Below the pieces are notes generated by a model. The model made no database searches, was not told the DNA's origin, and was given only the letters and a program-made list of their open reading frames with translations. Below, in pieces: positions 32,024 to 32,500 of a stretch of DNA of 32,500 bases; within the stretch, counting starts at the first letter, position 1, and every line of letters starts with the position of its first letter. The position numbers and the translations under genes were made by a program. Source of the stretch: Chrysomallon squamiferum (Eukaryota; Mollusca; Gastropoda; Neomphalida; Peltospiridae). The stretch spans positions 42,421,152-42,453,651 of the forward strand of contig CM022665.1 of NCBI GenBank assembly GCA_012295275.1, written 5' to 3'.

Positions 32024-32026
<3 letters not shown>

Positions 32027-32235
32027 CGTTATCGTCGTCTTCTTTTTTTTTTTTTTTTTATTTCAATATATCCTATCGAGGTTATAACATTATCAGAGTA
32101 ATCTCATTTTCTTACTTTTCTCATTTTCTAAATGAGATTTAAATAAAGCTGTGGATTATCGAAAAACGAGAATGAGAGACAGTGACAGAAATAGAAAGAA
32201 AAAAAAAAAAAACAACCTCGAAAAAAAATGGAAAG

Positions 32236-32309
32236 CCATAGCAAATGGCAAGAATGTTTGACTTAATGCTCAGTGTGAGCAATCGTTGTTGCTATGGACA
32301 ATATAAAAG
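32236..32309 (+). promoter_or_regulatory. Candidate core promoter: inverted RFX-like half-sites plus TATA box
   Basis: CCATAGCAA (32236-32244) and its exact reverse complement TTGCTATGG (32289-32297) form a 9-bp inverted repeat. The second copy in context, GTTGCTATGGACAA, resembles the RFX X-box GTTGCCATGGAAAC. TATAAAAG (32302-32309) follows directly, placing a start site near 32332, just before an open ATG frame. The arrangement is coherent for a plus-strand promoter but unproven. Confidence 0.3.
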
Positions 32310-32336
32310 CTGTGTTTTCGAGAGATTTTTCTCATC

Positions 32337-32500
32337 ATGCTGGCCGAGTATGTCTTCAAGATGTTCGTATTGATTTTATCATCGTATCACTTTCTCAACT
32401 GCAGGGTTGGAGGGTGTTTTTTTTCTGTCTTGATCTTGCTGACATTTTTCCCCGTGATGACCACTGAGCAACCAGGATCTAATAAGATTTTCATCAAACC
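32337..32500 (+). CDS. Putative 5' end of a gene running off the window; hydrophobic N-terminus
   Basis: ATG at 32337 opens 54 complete codons without a stop to the window edge. A second in-frame ATG lies at 32361, which would leave a 5' leader of about 29 bases after a TATA-directed start near 32332. From the second Met the peptide has two hydrophobic stretches, FVLILSSYHFL and CFFSVLILLTFFPVM, followed by a polar segment TTEQPGSNK. This fits a signal peptide or signal anchor of a secreted or type II membrane protein. The family is not recognised. Cautions: an acceptor-like CTCAACTGCAG ends at 32404, so an exon could begin there instead; part of the Phe run comes from a T-run; and 54 open codons can occur by chance. 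Confidence 0.25.
   Translation, partial: MLAEYVFKMFVLILSSYHFLNCRVGGCFFSVLILLTFFPVMTTEQPGSNKIFIK

Overview
The window looks like nuclear DNA of an invertebrate animal. It is strongly AT-rich and crowded with microsatellites, minisatellites and long A or T homopolymers, and it holds one clear protein-coding exon. A lophotrochozoan, perhaps a mollusc, seems most likely from the repeat style and the divergence of the protein. That placement is an impression; no species-diagnostic marker was seen. No rRNA, tRNA, CRISPR or bacterial-type operon is present.

Layout. Positions 1-7224 are intronic sequence with simple repeats, a 26-bp and a 44-46-bp minisatellite, and one GC-rich patch (about 1920-2100). 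That patch carries two G-quadruplex-type motifs and ends in a strong splice-donor match. A pyrimidine-rich acceptor (AG at 7223-7224) opens a 2294-nt coding exon, 7225-9518. It encodes the large C-terminal part of a BCL11 (CTIP1/CTIP2, BCL11A/B-type) zinc-finger transcription factor, with C2H2 fingers in the family layout 1 + 2 + 3, an acidic tract and a SUMO consensus. The exon is GC-rich, unlike its surroundings.

After the stop codon, about 11 kb of U-rich, gene-free sequence follows. It could be a very long 3' UTR ending at the best poly(A) site seen (two AATAAA hexamers at 20854 and 20894, GU-rich element at 20921-20938). A small element with TTAA target sites and piggyBac-like ends lies inside it (9909-10278).

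From about 20940 to 32230 no gene is supported. This part holds four degenerate or tandem minisatellite fields (22200-22930, 24043-24369, 28076-28680, 29340-29850), microsatellites, and a few GC-richer patches with promoter-like motifs. At the extreme right, a TATA box (32302-32309) preceded by an RFX-like inverted repeat stands just upstream of an ATG reading frame that runs off the window (32337-32500). This is a tentative 5' end of a second gene.

Only the BCL11 exon is certain. The piggyBac-like element and the tandem arrays are well supported from the sequence. The alternative first exon, the extended 3' UTR, the promoter patches and the right-edge gene are inferences needing transcript data.
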